DNA of 64,000 nt from Dermanyssus gallinae (lineage: Eukaryota > Arthropoda > Arachnida > Mesostigmata > Dermanyssidae), in NCBI GenBank assembly GCA_003439945.1, contig QVRM01001124.1:120597-184596 (forward strand), read 5' to 3'. Below, piece by piece: positions 42,078-54,987 of this stretch (position 1 is its first letter; each line of letters opens with the position of its first letter). Under the pieces are notes generated by a model. It ran no database searches and was not told where the DNA came from. It saw only the letters and a list, made by a program, of their open reading frames with translations. A program made the translations under genes and the position numbers.

Positions 42078-43920
42078 TTTTTTTTTGCTGAGTATATTAC
42101 ACAATTGTATCGCATACTGAACGCCAACAGAACAAATGACATGCAACGTTGACGACGGCGTTTGCCTATTAATCGTAGCCGCAATTCTAGTGTGTGTTGC
42201 GGCGCGGTCAAAATGTTTTGGAAAAAAGGGATGGATTTTTCTGATGGTGAGAAACCAACCGGGCTCTGTGCAAACCTTTTCTCATAGAAGTCATAACAAA
42301 GAACTGGTCACTGATAGCGTTTAATAGGTTTTTTTTCTGTATATAAAATAATAATAATAATAATAATATATAAACGGAAGGATGTTATTATGATCTAGAT
42401 ACTGGTCATTTTTGGACAGGGCAGGGATTCCAATTACAATTAGCAAAATTACACGGAATTAGGGAACTGTTAAACTCAGCGAGAAAACTCTGCGACAATA
42501 ATGGCAATTTGGCGAAAACAAGATTGCTATGGAACTGCAATTCATGCCACTGCACTTTCTACATTCTGGACTTCAAAACGTAAGTAAAACGATTTAGAGA
42601 GAGAGAGAGTTTTGTCTCAGATGTACACAAACCAAATCATCATATACACCAGGCCTACAGACACTTCACAGAGCTTCTTTTTCTAAGGCGCGAGAAGAAA
42701 CCTCCCAGTAGCTCACACGCAGCAAGAGGGTCCTTTAGTGGCTCTAGCCCATTCTGTCTAGCAAAGATCTAATGATCTAGAGTCTTGAGAGATTTGCAGG
42801 GTAATCTACAGATCATCATACATGACAGCGTGGGAATCAGTAGAAATACATGTCATTCGTTTTGTGTCAGTCCTTACGAATATCGTAGCAGCAGAAAGTG
42901 CACATTTTTACATTTGCGCTCAAAAGCATATTACATTCACAAAAACATATATATATATATATATGTTATAATTATTTGTTTTAATCATATCGTCTACCGC
43001 TACGAGCGAACACGTTATGAAGTAGGCGCTTGTTGGAGCAGATCGTACAACCTATCTGCTAATGTTTACACTTCACAGCCGCAACAACAACAACAGTAAT
43101 AATAATTCAATCGACCATCATTAGGAATATATCATGGTTTGCCCCGACCGCCATAAGACTCATCTGCTATGGACGGCTTGGGCGAAGCACGCGACGTTAC
43201 CTCGAGAAGCACTTGCGCGAACAAGCGCAGGACTCTGGGGAGAGGCGGAAGTACGTCTCACACATAAGTAAACTTTGCCAACTTACGACGAATAGGAAGC
43301 TGTGACCAGTGCAGTACAGGCAAGGTACTTTGCCGGGATAGTAGTTGCAGTTGCACGAACTTTCGATGCCTCGCAGATCAATATCTGCTATTCCAACCAC
43401 TAGAGTTACGAATACCACCTCCAATCAAACACAACGATTGAGTTACGGTGCTGTTTGCAGTCGCCGCGGCCACGGTTAGCTTTGCAGGGCGTACTCGTTT
43501 AACACTCGTGCTTCTACGAACTTACCTCGTACCATAGTATTTGTCTCGTACGCCTGCACGTCCATCTCAGTATACCACGAAAGTCAGAATATGCGTTCTG
43601 CAGTCCTTGTTTCCACTGATGTTGGTGATGGTTGTTTGTGCTGTCACCGCAACCTGTTCCCCACGATGTCCTTGTCGACGGCTCCTCTTGCAAATGTATG
43701 TGCCACTGAGAGTGCTGATACGGACGTGGGTTGTTTTACCTCTATTGATCAAGTACTGAATAATGTTAGCGGCAGCAGCAGCACGGAATAGGTAGTTAGA
43801 GGATTCAGTGACGTTATGCCTCACGGCGGTTCCAAGCCCGTAAAGGACGGAGGATAATCACCTCCTAAAAAGTGTAGCAGGAGGATATTCACTCGGCGGT
43901 CCCAGATTTTAAATATATAC

Positions 43921-46013
43921 AGGGGGTCCCATGAGAAGTTGTTTTCCAATGGAATATAGCCTCTGAGAAGTCTTGTTTTGGAGTGAGAGTAATCTTACTA
44001 CGACTTGTGACACTGGTGTTGTTGCCCGACATAGCAGCACAAAATTTACTATTGCGAGAAAATTGGTCGTCTTATACAGAAACTCAGCGCACTGTCGTGT
44101 TTGTGAGAAAATTCTGCTTCCTCTAAAGGAAGTCCTCTACAATGCGGACCAGACGATACGACATTACCTTTTAGGCCGTTTAGTTGGCTCAAGACTAATA
44201 CATGTCGAGGTCGAGTGCATGCATAAATGACTGTGTGACGTCGTGGCTATGACGCGACAGGTCCGCTGTTGTGAACGTGGCCGCACAGTCATTTATACGT
44301 GCAATCAATCTCGACATACCTGCCGAAAAATTCTAATTACTCCGCAATTGCGGCGACAATCGGATTGCCATAGATTTGGCACCAAAATGATCGTCATGAA
44401 GTGCGCATTTAAGCGTTGTGAATGGTCGTAAGGTTATAATTTTTCGGTAATTGGTGTGAAAGCTAATAAAAGAGCTTCCGTTTTGCGAATTCTCTTCTAA
44501 ACGACCATGCCTTGCATCTTCTGGCCAGCGTTATATGTCATTCAGATGATGTAGAATTCTCTCATGAACATGACGGTATGTGTATTATCATAAACTATAT
44601 TAAGTAAATATCGTAAGTGAACGCCAACGAGACAAAAGTATGACGTATGCGGCTTTTGTCGATTTTCAAACCGCATTCGACAGTGTGCCTAGGGACCGCC
44701 TCCTCGAAATCCTCTGAGAGAGGTTTAATATTAAGGGCCAACTATTCAATTTGATTTGATATATGCTGAGCCACAATTTTATAACCATAAAAACGGAAAT
44801 GACTATACATGTGTTATGTTACACAAAAGACTGGAGTAGCGCAGGGCGACTCTGGAAGCCCATTTCTCTTTATACTTACTGTACATTGCTGGCTTAGCAG
44901 ACCTTCTGCGCACAATGAAAGCACCGCATGGCTTCTACGCGGACGACCTCGTCATCTTAGCCAAATCCCGGGAACACGTACAATTCTACTTAAATGAAAC
45001 CTCAAAATGGTGTGCGGAGAACCGACTCATAATTAATATCTCTAAGACAAAGATTCTTCGCTTCAGCCGCGGCGGCTCATACGCCGCTGCCGACCATCGC
45101 GCCAAGATCAACAGTACTTGCCTTAAGCTGGTTAACCATTTCTCGTACCTTGGCGTAACTCTGACACCGCGACTGACTTTTAACAGACACATCGAGGAAC
45201 TGCGAGCAAATGCCACGGCGGCGATTATCCTACTCGGAGACATTCGAGACGTGGATCTTGACACAGCAATGAAAATATTTAGTATGAAAATTACTCCGAT
45301 ACTCCAGTACTGTCTCCCAGTAATTGCGCCGCACTTAACATTCTGCGATCTCAAAAATTTAGACCGCGTAAAGGCGTGCTTTTTAAAGCGTGTGCTGGGA
45401 TTACCCAAGAGCGCGTCAGCTACCCTGGCACTAGAACTATGCGCAGAACGCACTCTGGTAGAAAACTTAGTCCTACACAAATTGCCGACCAGTACAATTA
45501 CACTCGACACGTACAGAGCATTCAGGGAATACCGAAACGTACATTTTGCTATGTGTAACTATACAGATGGACCTGCTTTTCGCTCATAGAAATGGAAACG
45601 TGCCTTCCAAAGTAACCGACCATTATTGTGCAGGGTAACATGGCATGGTTATCACTATTATATGTGCCTCAAAGGTGAATGCTATGATATTAACGACTGT
45701 GTATGTAAGTTTTGTGGTGAGTGCAATATCTGTCGATAGCATGTTCTAATATGTTCGGCATTAGACTCTTACTCGTTACGGGCGCGTGTGAAGGAGATAT
45801 TATTATAATTTCGTAGCAAACCATGTATGTCAATCCAATCCTACTACCAACAACAATGGTGAATAAATATGATGTATAAATTATAGTGATATCACTCTCA
45901 CTCCAAAACAAGACTTCTCAGAGATCATGTTCTATTGTAAAAACATATTTCCCTTAATGAGCTCTACAATTTCTTATGTCGCGTCTCCAATAGTCCTGGG
46001 ACACCCTGTATAT
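43921..46013. mobile_element. Foldback element copy split by a LINE insertion
   Basis: The left half (43921 to about 44490) carries TCTGAGAAGTCTTGTTTTGG, TTGTGACACTGGTGTTGTTG and GAAAGCTAATAAAAGAGCTT, in the order seen in the element at 17161. The right end (about 45880-46013) is the inverted counterpart (CAAAACAAGACTTCTCAGAG, ending GGGACACCCTGTATATA). The RT fragment at 44640-45589 lies between them, so the LINE inserted into an existing foldback element. Confidence 0.7.
44600..45880 (+). mobile_element. 5'-truncated non-LTR element, family B
   Basis: It contains AAFVDFQTAFDSVPRDRLLE (first RT Asp), then after a frame change GVAQGDSGSPFLF, then FYADDLVILAKSREHV (catalytic YADD) and FSYLGVTLTPRLTFNRHIEE in an open frame to 45589. 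An AATAAATATGATG tail is near 45862. Stops before 44915 make it inactive. It is related to, but distinct from, the family A fragments. Confidence 0.8.
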
Positions 46014-46488
46014 ATAATGTTCAATTATTACAATTAGGATTTTTCTTTTAATTTATTTTTTTATTTCATTAACTAGAATTTGGTATAAATACATTTGTTT
46101 TACAGATTTCCTTTCAACAGTTGTTTTGATCTTGTACACTGTTGAAGATGATATTAGAGATAATCACACGATGTTCCACGTAGCTCGGTCGTTTGTTTGT
46201 GAAGCCCATTCCGTTTACATAACTTCATATGAAATCCATGTATTGCACATCAGGCTACGAACTACCTATTTTTATTACATGGACCTTTTCAGTAGCTAGT
46301 AGTCTCTAGTCTCATAAAAACACCAATTAACATCTGCAAACTTAGATTCCCATTGAGCCTTCGTTCTAAGCAAGACATGAGCCTTTCTACCGACCCCAGA
46401 AGTGAAGGACTAGATGATCGGCGTAAGTGTGATAACTGGCGAGTGATTTCGTCCGGCAGATCGCTTACCAATATGGAGATCAATTGCG

Positions 46489-46493
<5 letters not shown>

Positions 46494-46537
<44 letters not shown>
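46494..46537. repeat. (TA)n microsatellite
   Basis: About 21 TA units, directly abutting an ACAGGGTCATTC foldback-type end. Confidence 0.95.
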
Positions 46538-46539
<2 letters not shown>

Positions 46540-46800
46540 GGTCATTCATATTGTTGTGCACGCATTTCGAGGTTTGATAGAACTCGGCAAGAAAATAAGT
46601 TTTCCCTATGGAGGGAAGACGTGGAAACGTCTTGTTTAGGAGAGAGAGTAAAGTTTATAAAAGTAGTTTTTCTGCCTTTTTTTCCTACATAGTTGTGCGA
46701 AATCTCTGTTTGCGGGAGAACCACCGATTACACCGGCGTGTTCGGAGAAAAATTCTGCACAACGGAAGACACTTCACTAGCTTGCGTAGCAAAAGGCTAA
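46537..46800. mobile_element. Partial foldback-family element
   Basis: It begins ACAGGGTCATTC next to a TA array, then AGAACTCGGCAAGAAAATAA and GTCTTGTTTAGGAGAGAGAG. These correspond to arm sequences of the 17161 and 21471 elements. No clear right arm. Confidence 0.4.
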
Positions 46801-47003
46801 TACCCAGATTAAGGAAAGTCATGAAAAGTCGATATTTTACGTTAACGCCTTTTCATGAAAAATCGTAAAATTTTTCCATTGCGACCAAAAATGTACGTCC
46901 AAAAGACCACTCTCACGCAATAGCAAATTTAATGCCCATCATTTTCGTATCAAGGCGATGGTGCTGCGTTACGTAGTTGCCAAGTCACTCGGCAGTGCTC
47001 GCC

Positions 47004-47006
<3 letters not shown>

Positions 47007-47055
<49 letters not shown>

Positions 47056-47060
47056 GTATG

Positions 47061-47118
<58 letters not shown>
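47007..47118. repeat. (TA)n microsatellite, left of mariner copy 2
   Basis: About 110 bp of TA with a few G interruptions, ending exactly at the mariner terminal repeat. The array resumes at 48410. Confidence 0.95.
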
Positions 47119-47121
<3 letters not shown>

Positions 47122-48406
47122 GTAGTTCAACAAGTTCTTAGATTGAAAACCAAGAATTTTCCAAATCTTGTTTTTAATTTTTTCTTAGTCGATATACTCT
47201 CCGAGAAGCTCAATACACTTTTCCCACCGAGATTTCAGAGCATTTATACCTCTTGAGTAGAATTCCGCGTCTTTAGACTGAAAATAGGCATTGACAGCAG
47301 CCTTAACCTCTTGATTGCTGGAAAAACGCTTTCCACCGAGACTATTCTTCAAATGTCCGAAGAGGAAATAATCAGAGGGCGCCAGGTCTGGAGAATAGGA
47401 AGGTTGTTCAATAAGTTCGAACCTCAGTTGGGCCAGTTTTGCCGTTGCTTGCCGCGACTTGTGTGCGGGAGCATTGTCCTGGTGAAACAGGACAACCTTC
47501 TTCTGCAAAGCGGGCCGTTTCACGATGAGTTTTTGTTTCAGGCAGTCCAACAGTCTTGCATAATATTCTCCCGTGATCGTTTTACCGCTCTCAAGGTAGT
47601 CGACCAGAATTATTCCACGTTGGTCCCAAAAAACCGTAGCCATCATCTTTCCGGCCGATGCCGTTGTCCGCACCCTCTTCGGAGGTCCTTCACCAGGTGC
47701 ACACCATTGACGAGATGCTTCTTGGGTCTCTGGAGTGTAGTGATGGACCCAGTTTTTATCGGCAGGTCACGAATCTGCGCCAAAAATCCGACGGATTTTT
47801 CGACATCTTGGCCAAATTTCGCTGTGAAGCGGAAACACGCGCGTCTTTTTGGCCTTGGTTGAGCAAATGCGGCACCCATTTTGCTCTGAGCTTTTTCATC
47901 TTCAAGTTTTCGTGCAGGATGAAATGCACTCTACCCAAACTGATCCCCAAGGCATCCGCTATCTCCCTAATGTTCACTCGCTTATCTGCGGCAACGATTT
48001 TCCGCACTTTTTCCACGTTTTCCTCATCAGTTGCCGTTTTTGGGCGTCCTGAACGTAGTTCATCCTCGGTGCTCCTGCGACCTCATTTTAACTCATTAAT
48101 CCAGTTGGAAACAGTGGCAAAACATGGCGCAGAGTCACCGTACACCTCGTCTAACTCAGTTTTCACTTGGGTCGCATTCCAACCTTTGAAATAAAAATGC
48201 TTGATAACCACTCGAAACTCTTTTTTCTCCATTTTTCAAAATCACGCCGATACGTTGCACGGGAAAAGCGATCAAACGAAATCGCAACGGCCAATCACCA
48301 TAATATTTTGACTGCTAGCATTCGAAAAGTTGCCGTTTCCAATAGCGGTGAAAGCGCGCCAAAATTCGAATTCTGAAAAGCTCATTTTAAGAACTTGTTG
48401 AACTAC

Positions 48407-48409
<3 letters not shown>
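47119..48409 (-). mobile_element. Full-length mariner transposon, copy 2
   Basis: It is 1291 bp. The end CAGGTAGTTCAACAAGTTCT (47119) is matched by its complement ending at 48409. It is inserted within a (TA)n array that continues on both sides. It is the same subfamily as 18250-19538, in the opposite orientation. Confidence 0.95.
47185..48232 (-). pseudogene. Mariner transposase, inactive (copy 2)
   Basis: From ATG at 48232 it reads MEKKEFRVVIKHFYFKG and runs to [12 protein letters not shown]. Damage: a TGA in the DNA-binding region near 48087 (copy 1 has AGA there) and a frameshift near 47755-47770 that destroys the first catalytic Asp segment. From 47673 to 47185 the frame is intact and holds FHQDNAPAH and SPDLAPSDYFLF with 34 residues between the two Asp residues. 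The lesions differ from those of copy 1. Confidence 0.92.

Positions 48410-48466
<57 letters not shown>
48410..48466. repeat. (TA)n microsatellite, right of mariner copy 2
   Basis: Continuation of the TA array interrupted by the mariner insertion. Confidence 0.95.
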
Positions 48467-48467
<1 letters not shown>

Positions 48468-48779
48468 ATACTCAAATCAAGTGTATGTTAAATAAGAATC
48501 TGCCGGCGTACTGGTGGGTTCTGCCAACGCAATTGATAATAGGCTAAGTAAGTTGTTACGCCGTGTCAACAGGTGCAATGCTCGTGTGCCTCATGGAAGC
48601 CAACTTTCGTGCACACTGTGTGATGCAAGCCGTAGATTGTATGACGCATAATATGGTGGCGGGTTTTGTATTGGGCATCGATCCACGAGTTGCTCATCAT
48701 AGCGTGCGTCCGATAGAAGACTGGCCATTTGACACATCCTAGCTTTCCACTTTACTAACTGCTCTTAATACTCGCGGGT

Positions 48780-49140
48780 TAGCCGCATGATATATATATG
48801 AAAAATGGCTGACATGATAAATATGAAAAATCGCTGACAAATTCAATAGGTTGGCCGTGGAGGTTTATGGTCTAAATGTTGCATGACGTCCTCTACGACG
48901 GAACTTCATTGCTTTTGCCTTCAAAATATTTATCTCCCGTGAGGTATCTGCAAACTTTGTAAGAGTGACTTGCTTGCTGAATATGGAACCGACTTTCAGA
49001 ATAGATAGCAATGTCATCAGCGTAATGAATGAGTTGCACGAGTAGATGCTTCTGCTTTACACAATTCATCACCGACAGCTCATTGGCAATTACAGAAAAC
49101 AGAAATGGACTAAGGTTATCACACTGTCAAACATTTTGAC
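48780..49140 (-). pseudogene. Non-LTR reverse transcriptase fragment, family A copy 3
   Basis: On the minus strand: DNLSPFLFSVIANELSV, then LIHYADDIAIYSESRFHIQQ (catalytic YADD), then after a frame change INILKAKAMKFRRRG. These match the copies at 29544 and 32978. Truncated on both sides. Confidence 0.72.
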
Positions 49141-49194
49141 ATCTGCTAGGTACGGTCAAAATGCAAGTTTTATTAAAAAGTAGTTCATATCGTT

Positions 49195-49770
49195 ATGTGT
49201 GAAGGATGATGTAAAAAATGGCTGCCCCGAGACTTTTCGGCATATTTGGGGTGTTGTTTTTGAAATCTCCTGCCGAATATTGTTTCAGCTGTTCGGTGTT
49301 AGCGGGCTTACTGGCGAATATTTTGCTCTTCAAAAAACCTCACAGGAAAAATTCCAGAGGCGTCAGGTCACGCAAACGGGGTGGCCAAAGAAAGTCGGCT
49401 TTCTATATGATTTGTTTTCAATTAATTTTCAATTTTCTTAAGGGGCGTATAATGGCTTACAAAGTCCTCCGTCGATATAATTCGGCCGTCACGATTTGCG
49501 GTGAGTGAACGAAAATAAATGGAGTGCCGGTTGCCGGCTTACGGCTCATACCATGGTTGCGGCCCCTTATTGCAATTGGCTAACCACTTTTTCACGTTCC
49601 GTAGCTCCCGTGAGCGGCAGATATTCGGCAGTTTTGGCGGTTTAGGTTTGGTCGCACATTAAACGTGCACTCTTCTGTCCACAACACGTCAAGATCGCGG
49701 CCATCGTGAATATCCAGTAGCAATTTCAGCACAAAGTCAACCTATGTTGCCTTATTAGCTTGAATTTTGT
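49195..49770 (-). pseudogene. Tc1/mariner-superfamily transposase remnant
   Basis: Minus-strand scraps in order: LWTEECTFNV and NLNRQNCRIF (first catalytic region; family pattern is DEa.F..nG.vNrqNcriW), and after frame breaks LRDLTPLEFFL.GFLKSKIFA (family pattern SPDLTPLDFFLWG..KskVya). A stop replaces the Trp. Old and inactive, and a different lineage from the D34D mariners. Confidence 0.65.
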
Positions 49771-49886
49771 CTTTGTACAAGACGATACAAAGAATTACGG
49801 GATCTTCATTTGCACTCCTTCTGAGGTTCGCACGTGAAACCCTCAATCTATCTACCGTTCAGCTACAACGTTCCGATTAAGTTTAA

Positions 49887-49889
<3 letters not shown>

Positions 49890-49921
<32 letters not shown>
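49890..49921. repeat. (TA)n microsatellite
   Basis: About 16 TA units. Confidence 0.94.
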
Positions 49922-49923
<2 letters not shown>

Positions 49924-51725
49924 AGGCCAGATGAGAAGCACTTCAGAAGGATACCCGGAGGCGGCGTTTCCACATTGTAGGAGCATATCGACATTCTTAC
50001 GTTGCTTAAAGAAGGAAGACAATCTGCTAGCACTGGACGGCAGGTGTAGCAAAATGCGGGCCTCGTGGGTTAATTGCCGGATCCTTTTCAAAAGTAAGAG
50101 GGCAAAATTGGTGGGGATACCTGATATATAGATGTATTGTCTTGGCTTTTTGATCTTCCCAAGGTGAACTGCGTAACCCAGCTTCGGATGCGCTCCCGCC
50201 GACTATAGAAGTAGCTAGGGTGTCGGTGACGGTTTCTGGGAAAAATAACTGGGAGCCGTACGATCTATGGGCTCTGTTGAAAGTCCCAATAATAGCGTCA
50301 TGCCCAGGCGTCGTCCTTAATTAGCACCACCTAACGGCCCTTCTGTTTTTCATCTTTACCATGTCTTTACATGCCGTACACTTTTTGGCTCCGCTGCCGC
50401 GTTGCAAAAAACGTGCAAAGCTGAATGAACGTGTCGAGCGGGCATGAGAAGTTCTCGTGCAATCTTTGCAGACCCTATACAGTCTGCTATCAAACTCCAC
50501 ATGAGTGGTTTCGCTTCCATGTTTACAGAACACATGGAGAGGGAATAACAGCACCTGCGCTCCGCTGCCCACCTTGTGCAAATATATGTATATGCAAGCG
50601 GTTATAAGGGTTGAGCTTAGCGATAGTTGCTGTACTGAGCGGAAAAAGTGCTATGGCAACAGCAACAACGGCAGGTCGATGACCTGTCGACCTATGACCC
50701 AAATTTGGTTCCGGTAGAGCTGACGACATCACAGTTAGTAAAAAGAGACATTGTTGAGACACGGTCGAGGACGGATCGCAGTGTGGTGAGACAGGCCGGC
50801 AAGGCGGCGCTGTATCGACGTAGTAGAGGAGTCGGATGGAATGAAACTTACACCCGTGATGGTCGATATTCGTGTTTTCTTCCCATCAACTCAGTTAGAT
50901 TCTCATATATATACAGAGGGGAGCGTCTTTGAAGTCGATTTGCTCAGCGAAGGACCTAGACGCTTTTGTTGAAATGGTTCAGAAAAACCTTCCCTTGCAC
51001 GCGGTGCACCGGCTGTTGTCTGAATCTGGATTACAAAGCTGCTACCTGCACCGTTCGACGAAGATCGCCCAAGCAATCAAAACTGGAATGTCTCCATCTT
51101 CTTTCCATTTTCAATGCTCATCAAAGTTTACTTCATTTTTATAATAGTAGCCGTTTTGAGGCACAAACGATATTCGATATTTGAGGCGCCATTTGAGGCA
51201 AGAGTTGTACAATTGAAAACTAAAAAATAAAAGAAAAATTATATTTGTTCCTTGTCGCCGAGTTGCTGAGATCGCAGTAGGATCTGAACTTCCTCGACGG
51301 AGGAAATTCGGATCCTTACTACGCGTGCGTTACCCACGTTGCAAAGTTAGCAAACTGCAGCGGAGCGACTTTAGTAGATCTGGTAGATCCATAGGCGTTG
51401 TATTGTCTTAAGAACATACAGACACCGGACTACGGTTTGTGTGGGCGGCCAACCAGATGGAGGCGTAGGTCAATCGAAAGAATTGACAGCAGGTGCATTT
51501 TACGTATAGACAGAAATGGCACTGCATGCCTTGGGCCAAAAGCAACGCTATCTTGCTCGGTAGCTTTGTATGATTGAAGCGGTGGAAGAAAATCGCCGAC
51601 CGTTTGTTGGCTGAATTTGCTGCCGTAACCTGCGCAGCTCTGTGTCGTACACCAACGCGAACGAGTAAATACAAAATGTAAGCAGTTGCACGACAACGAA
51701 TTGCAATAGGCGAAATAATTAAACA

Positions 51726-51730
<5 letters not shown>
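49922..51730. other. Stretch without a recognisable gene
   Basis: Short frames on both strands, none with motifs I recognise. Composition is mixed, not simple repeat. Confidence 0.4.
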
Positions 51731-51733
<3 letters not shown>

Positions 51734-51756
<23 letters not shown>

Positions 51757-51793
51757 TTGTTTGTTTTTAATATATATATATATATACATATAC

Positions 51794-51869
<76 letters not shown>

Positions 51870-51876
51870 TTATTAA
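51734..51876. repeat. (TA)n microsatellite, interrupted
   Basis: A 23-bp array, a T-rich gap, then about 105 bp of TA with ACA interruptions, next to the 3' end of the element at 51921-54987. Confidence 0.95.
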
Positions 51877-51920
51877 AACCTATTTATTTACCTTATACGC
51901 AGTACACTCGAATTACAAAA

Positions 51921-54900
51921 TTAGATCAACCCCGGTAAACCACTCCCTGATGGCAGCGAGCCTAGCACCGCGGCCGCGTTTCCACGTTGCACTTCAATTG
52001 ATATTCTCTCCAGCACAAATTCTCCCGCCCTTTTCTCATCCTTCTCACTTGCCGCTCTTTTCCCCATTTCTCTCAGAAAACTTACTGTAGATTCGCCCAT
52101 GACCCTCATTGTTTCTATCGCAACTGGATGTACTATAAACGTTTGCCCCAACTCGCCATACTTCATACTTTTTCGCTGCTCCGCTAAATTGGCAACAGCA
52201 TTGATCTCGAGGCTCGACTCCTGTAAGATGGCGCCAGCGTGTCCCATACAGTTGCGTCCCACACAAGGGCCTTTCCAAGAATCTCGATATCTTTGTCGGT
52301 GCAAAGCTTGATGTCAGGAAGCAGGTCCTGCGCCCGGCGCAAGCACTTGTCACGAAAGGCGTTGTCGGATGATAGAATAAGCAGCTCGCACTTTGACGCG
52401 TTAAGTTGCAGTCCAGAAGTGGCATCAACATCGATTACCTTTTCCACATCACCAAGCGCAGAATCAAGAGTACCGCCAATCGTTCCATCGTCTAAGAACC
52501 ACGGCTCAAATTCCGACTCCAGAGCGAAAAGCAGTTGGCAAATTGTCAGGCAGAAGAGGGCCGGGCCACAAGGGTCTCCTTGTTGTACCCCACATTTAGA
52601 AAGTATTATCTTTTTCGGCCGGCGTCTTTTTTTAAAGCTATAAGGTTAGCTCCATAGAAATTACTATGTGCGAACCATGGTAGGTGGTCATTCACGACAA
52701 GGTTGCAGAAGTTCGTCAGAGCAAGGAGGGGAAGGCAGATCTGATCACCATTCCCAATAAGATCTTTTAGATGTCTGGGCTTGAGGCCGTCTGGGCCTCC
52801 ACTTGAGCTGTTTGGGATATTCTGGATTGCTGCTCTGACTTTACTGGGGGTGATGTTTATTTGGTCGGCTGCTGAAACGTCTCGAGGCGGTAGCGGATAA
52901 GCCGGAGTTTCTGACATATCCGGATGTTTTTCGCTAAGTATGCGATGCGTGTTGGAGTCTTGTGTAGCCATTAAATCCGTTGAGATAAGAATGCTTGCTG
53001 CTGCAGAAACATCGCCAGCTTTGCCTGTACCTTCCGGGCTATTTGCCTATTATCGTTTCTGCTAATATTCGGCGCCGCGCACGGGTTGGCAATGATGGCG
53101 GCAACGAGTGGGGCACGACTCCTGAATCGACTGAGGTTGTCCCGAACAAGTGAACACAGTGACTTCCTTTCATTTTTTGCCGGGGGATAGTGAGGTCAGT
53201 CGTTGCCAAATTAGCCAGACGGGACCACGAAGCCAGGTCATTTGTTAAGCAAATCGACTTGATCGTGTTGGACAGTTCGGCTGCGACTGTGGGCCTCACA
53301 CCACGCGGAACGATCGAGAGCCTCTTAAGATTTTGGCGGGCAGTCGTTGAACAGTGCGAGTGAGGGCAGTTGTTGGTGAGATCGGCGCCGGAGTTCGTAC
53401 TGTCGACGCCGAGGTTGATGGCGCCGTGGTGTTGTTCTGCGCCATCGGCGTCGTCCACAGACGAATGTCTTGTTTTCTATTCGTCATTGGGATCAACAGA
53501 AGAGGACCCCGTATTGACACCAGCTGCTCCGCCGCTAGTGCTCGTCACAGGTGACGATGCCCGAAGTGACGGCGTCACAATAGAAGTCATTTGTGGAGCG
53601 GTTGGTCCACTATACTCGAATTGAGCGCTGTGCATAGAGCCAGTTCCAGCGGCCCGCAAAAACCGTCCGAAGCCACATCAGGGACGCCGCCAGGGACCAT
53701 AGACGGCGCCGCTTGGATGAGCAAGCTGGGAAGAGCCCTTTGAATTGCTATTCCGATTTGCGACACTATGACGTCGATTATATTTGGTAGTATCTTCTGC
53801 GGTGTGTGTGTTCGTGGAGCCACAGCGGCGACAACGAGGGACCGCCCAGGGGCCGTCCGGCGTGATGTGGTCTAAGCTGTAGCACTGGTGTGGCTCCCTA
53901 TAGAGCATCACCCCGTGTGTTTTTAGCCCAGACGAACTTTCGTCGGAAAATCAATTCCGGGAAAAGTTAGAATTATTTGGTCAGTGGCCATAACTATACC
54001 AGCTCGGACGTTTTTTGCTCTGACTCGAAAGGCCTCAGTGTCACCTAGTGACTCCAAAGTGTTAGTAACAGTTGTGTCGCTGAGTGACGGATGCACACCG
54101 CAAATTTTTCTTTTTTACTGTTGCTCTTTAGCCGCTCATTCTAGACCGAACCGGGATACCTCCGACTGAGGTTAAACTTAGCAATGTCGCTCTGTCTTCG
54201 GCTTCCTCTGCTACGATAACGAGTTCACCGGTTCGTGTGAAACAAGACTCCTCAACTCTTCCTTTAAGCTGTCTAGCGACATCAGCGCAAACCGCGTTAA
54301 ATTTTCTGTCTCCAGCAAATTATTCAGCAGCGGCAAAAACAATCGCCTCAGGCCGCTCGTGTGTTTTAACCTTTGGCGATGTCTCCTTTCTGATAACTGA
54401 TTCACCCGCCCCAATTACGTTCCATTGCTCGGTGTCTTCATTGACGTGCTCCTCGTCGGATACATCAGGTGGCCGCGCTGTGGCCCCGCTCTCCAAGGCT
54501 TCCTTTCGAGCGCTCACGTTACTGGCACCAGATGATTCCGCTATAGAGTTGTCCGCTCTGTGCCGCCCTCGCCCGCTGCTCTCGTCTTTGATGGTTTCTC
54601 CTGTTGCGGTGGGCTGATCGTTTGCCGTCTGTTAGCCGCCACTGTCGAAGCACTGTCGATGCCGGCGCACTCTACTCCACCATCTGTCTGCTGCTGCGGC
54701 TGCTTTCTCTTAGCTTTACTTCCACTTGTTGACACTTTTGCTACCAGCTCAGTCTGTTGATCGGCGGCAGCGTTTCGAACGTCTCTCGATAGTTTCGTCT
54801 CTGCGGTAGGAGGCGGGTCGTGGTTGCTGCTCGAGAGACGTCTGGTGGCGACGTTGTTGTTGTTGTTGTTGCCGTTGTTGCTGTCCACGATGAACCAGGT

Positions 54901-54987
54901 TGATTTACCTGCCGTGATGTTTGTACCGGCGTTGGTGAATGTATCACCCCCATTTCGGCGACACTCCGTCACCATACAAGTGTTCAC
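51921..54987 (-). pseudogene. Decayed large non-LTR element with zinc finger and FLDD-type reverse transcriptase
   Basis: Minus-strand pieces in order: an Asn/Gln/Thr-rich N-terminal part (54987-54320), a Cys/His segment CRRCGSTNTHTAEDTTKYNR near 53830, a linker with PRGVRPTVAAELSNTIKS and NDLASWSRLANLA (53040-53460), an RT start VRAAIQNIPNSSSGGPDGLK (52606-52971), a core with CGVQQGDPCGPALFCLTIC and FLDDGTIGG followed by GLQLNASKCELLILS (52600-52184), and a C-terminal MKYGELGQTFIVHPVAIETM ending with [17 protein letters not shown]. Several frameshifts join these. The QQGDP / LDDG / RGNAAAVLG combination marks a lineage unlike the other LINEs here. I cannot name the clade; a CRE/R2-side element with an N-terminal zinc finger is plausible. 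Confidence 0.7.

Noticed and set aside
47311..48194. Plus-strand frames of 178-183 codons
   Set aside because: Antisense shadows of the mariner copy 2 transposase; the minus strand carries HQDNAPAH and SPDLAPSDY. The frames at 18470-18889 and 18831-19304 (-) are shadows of copy 1.
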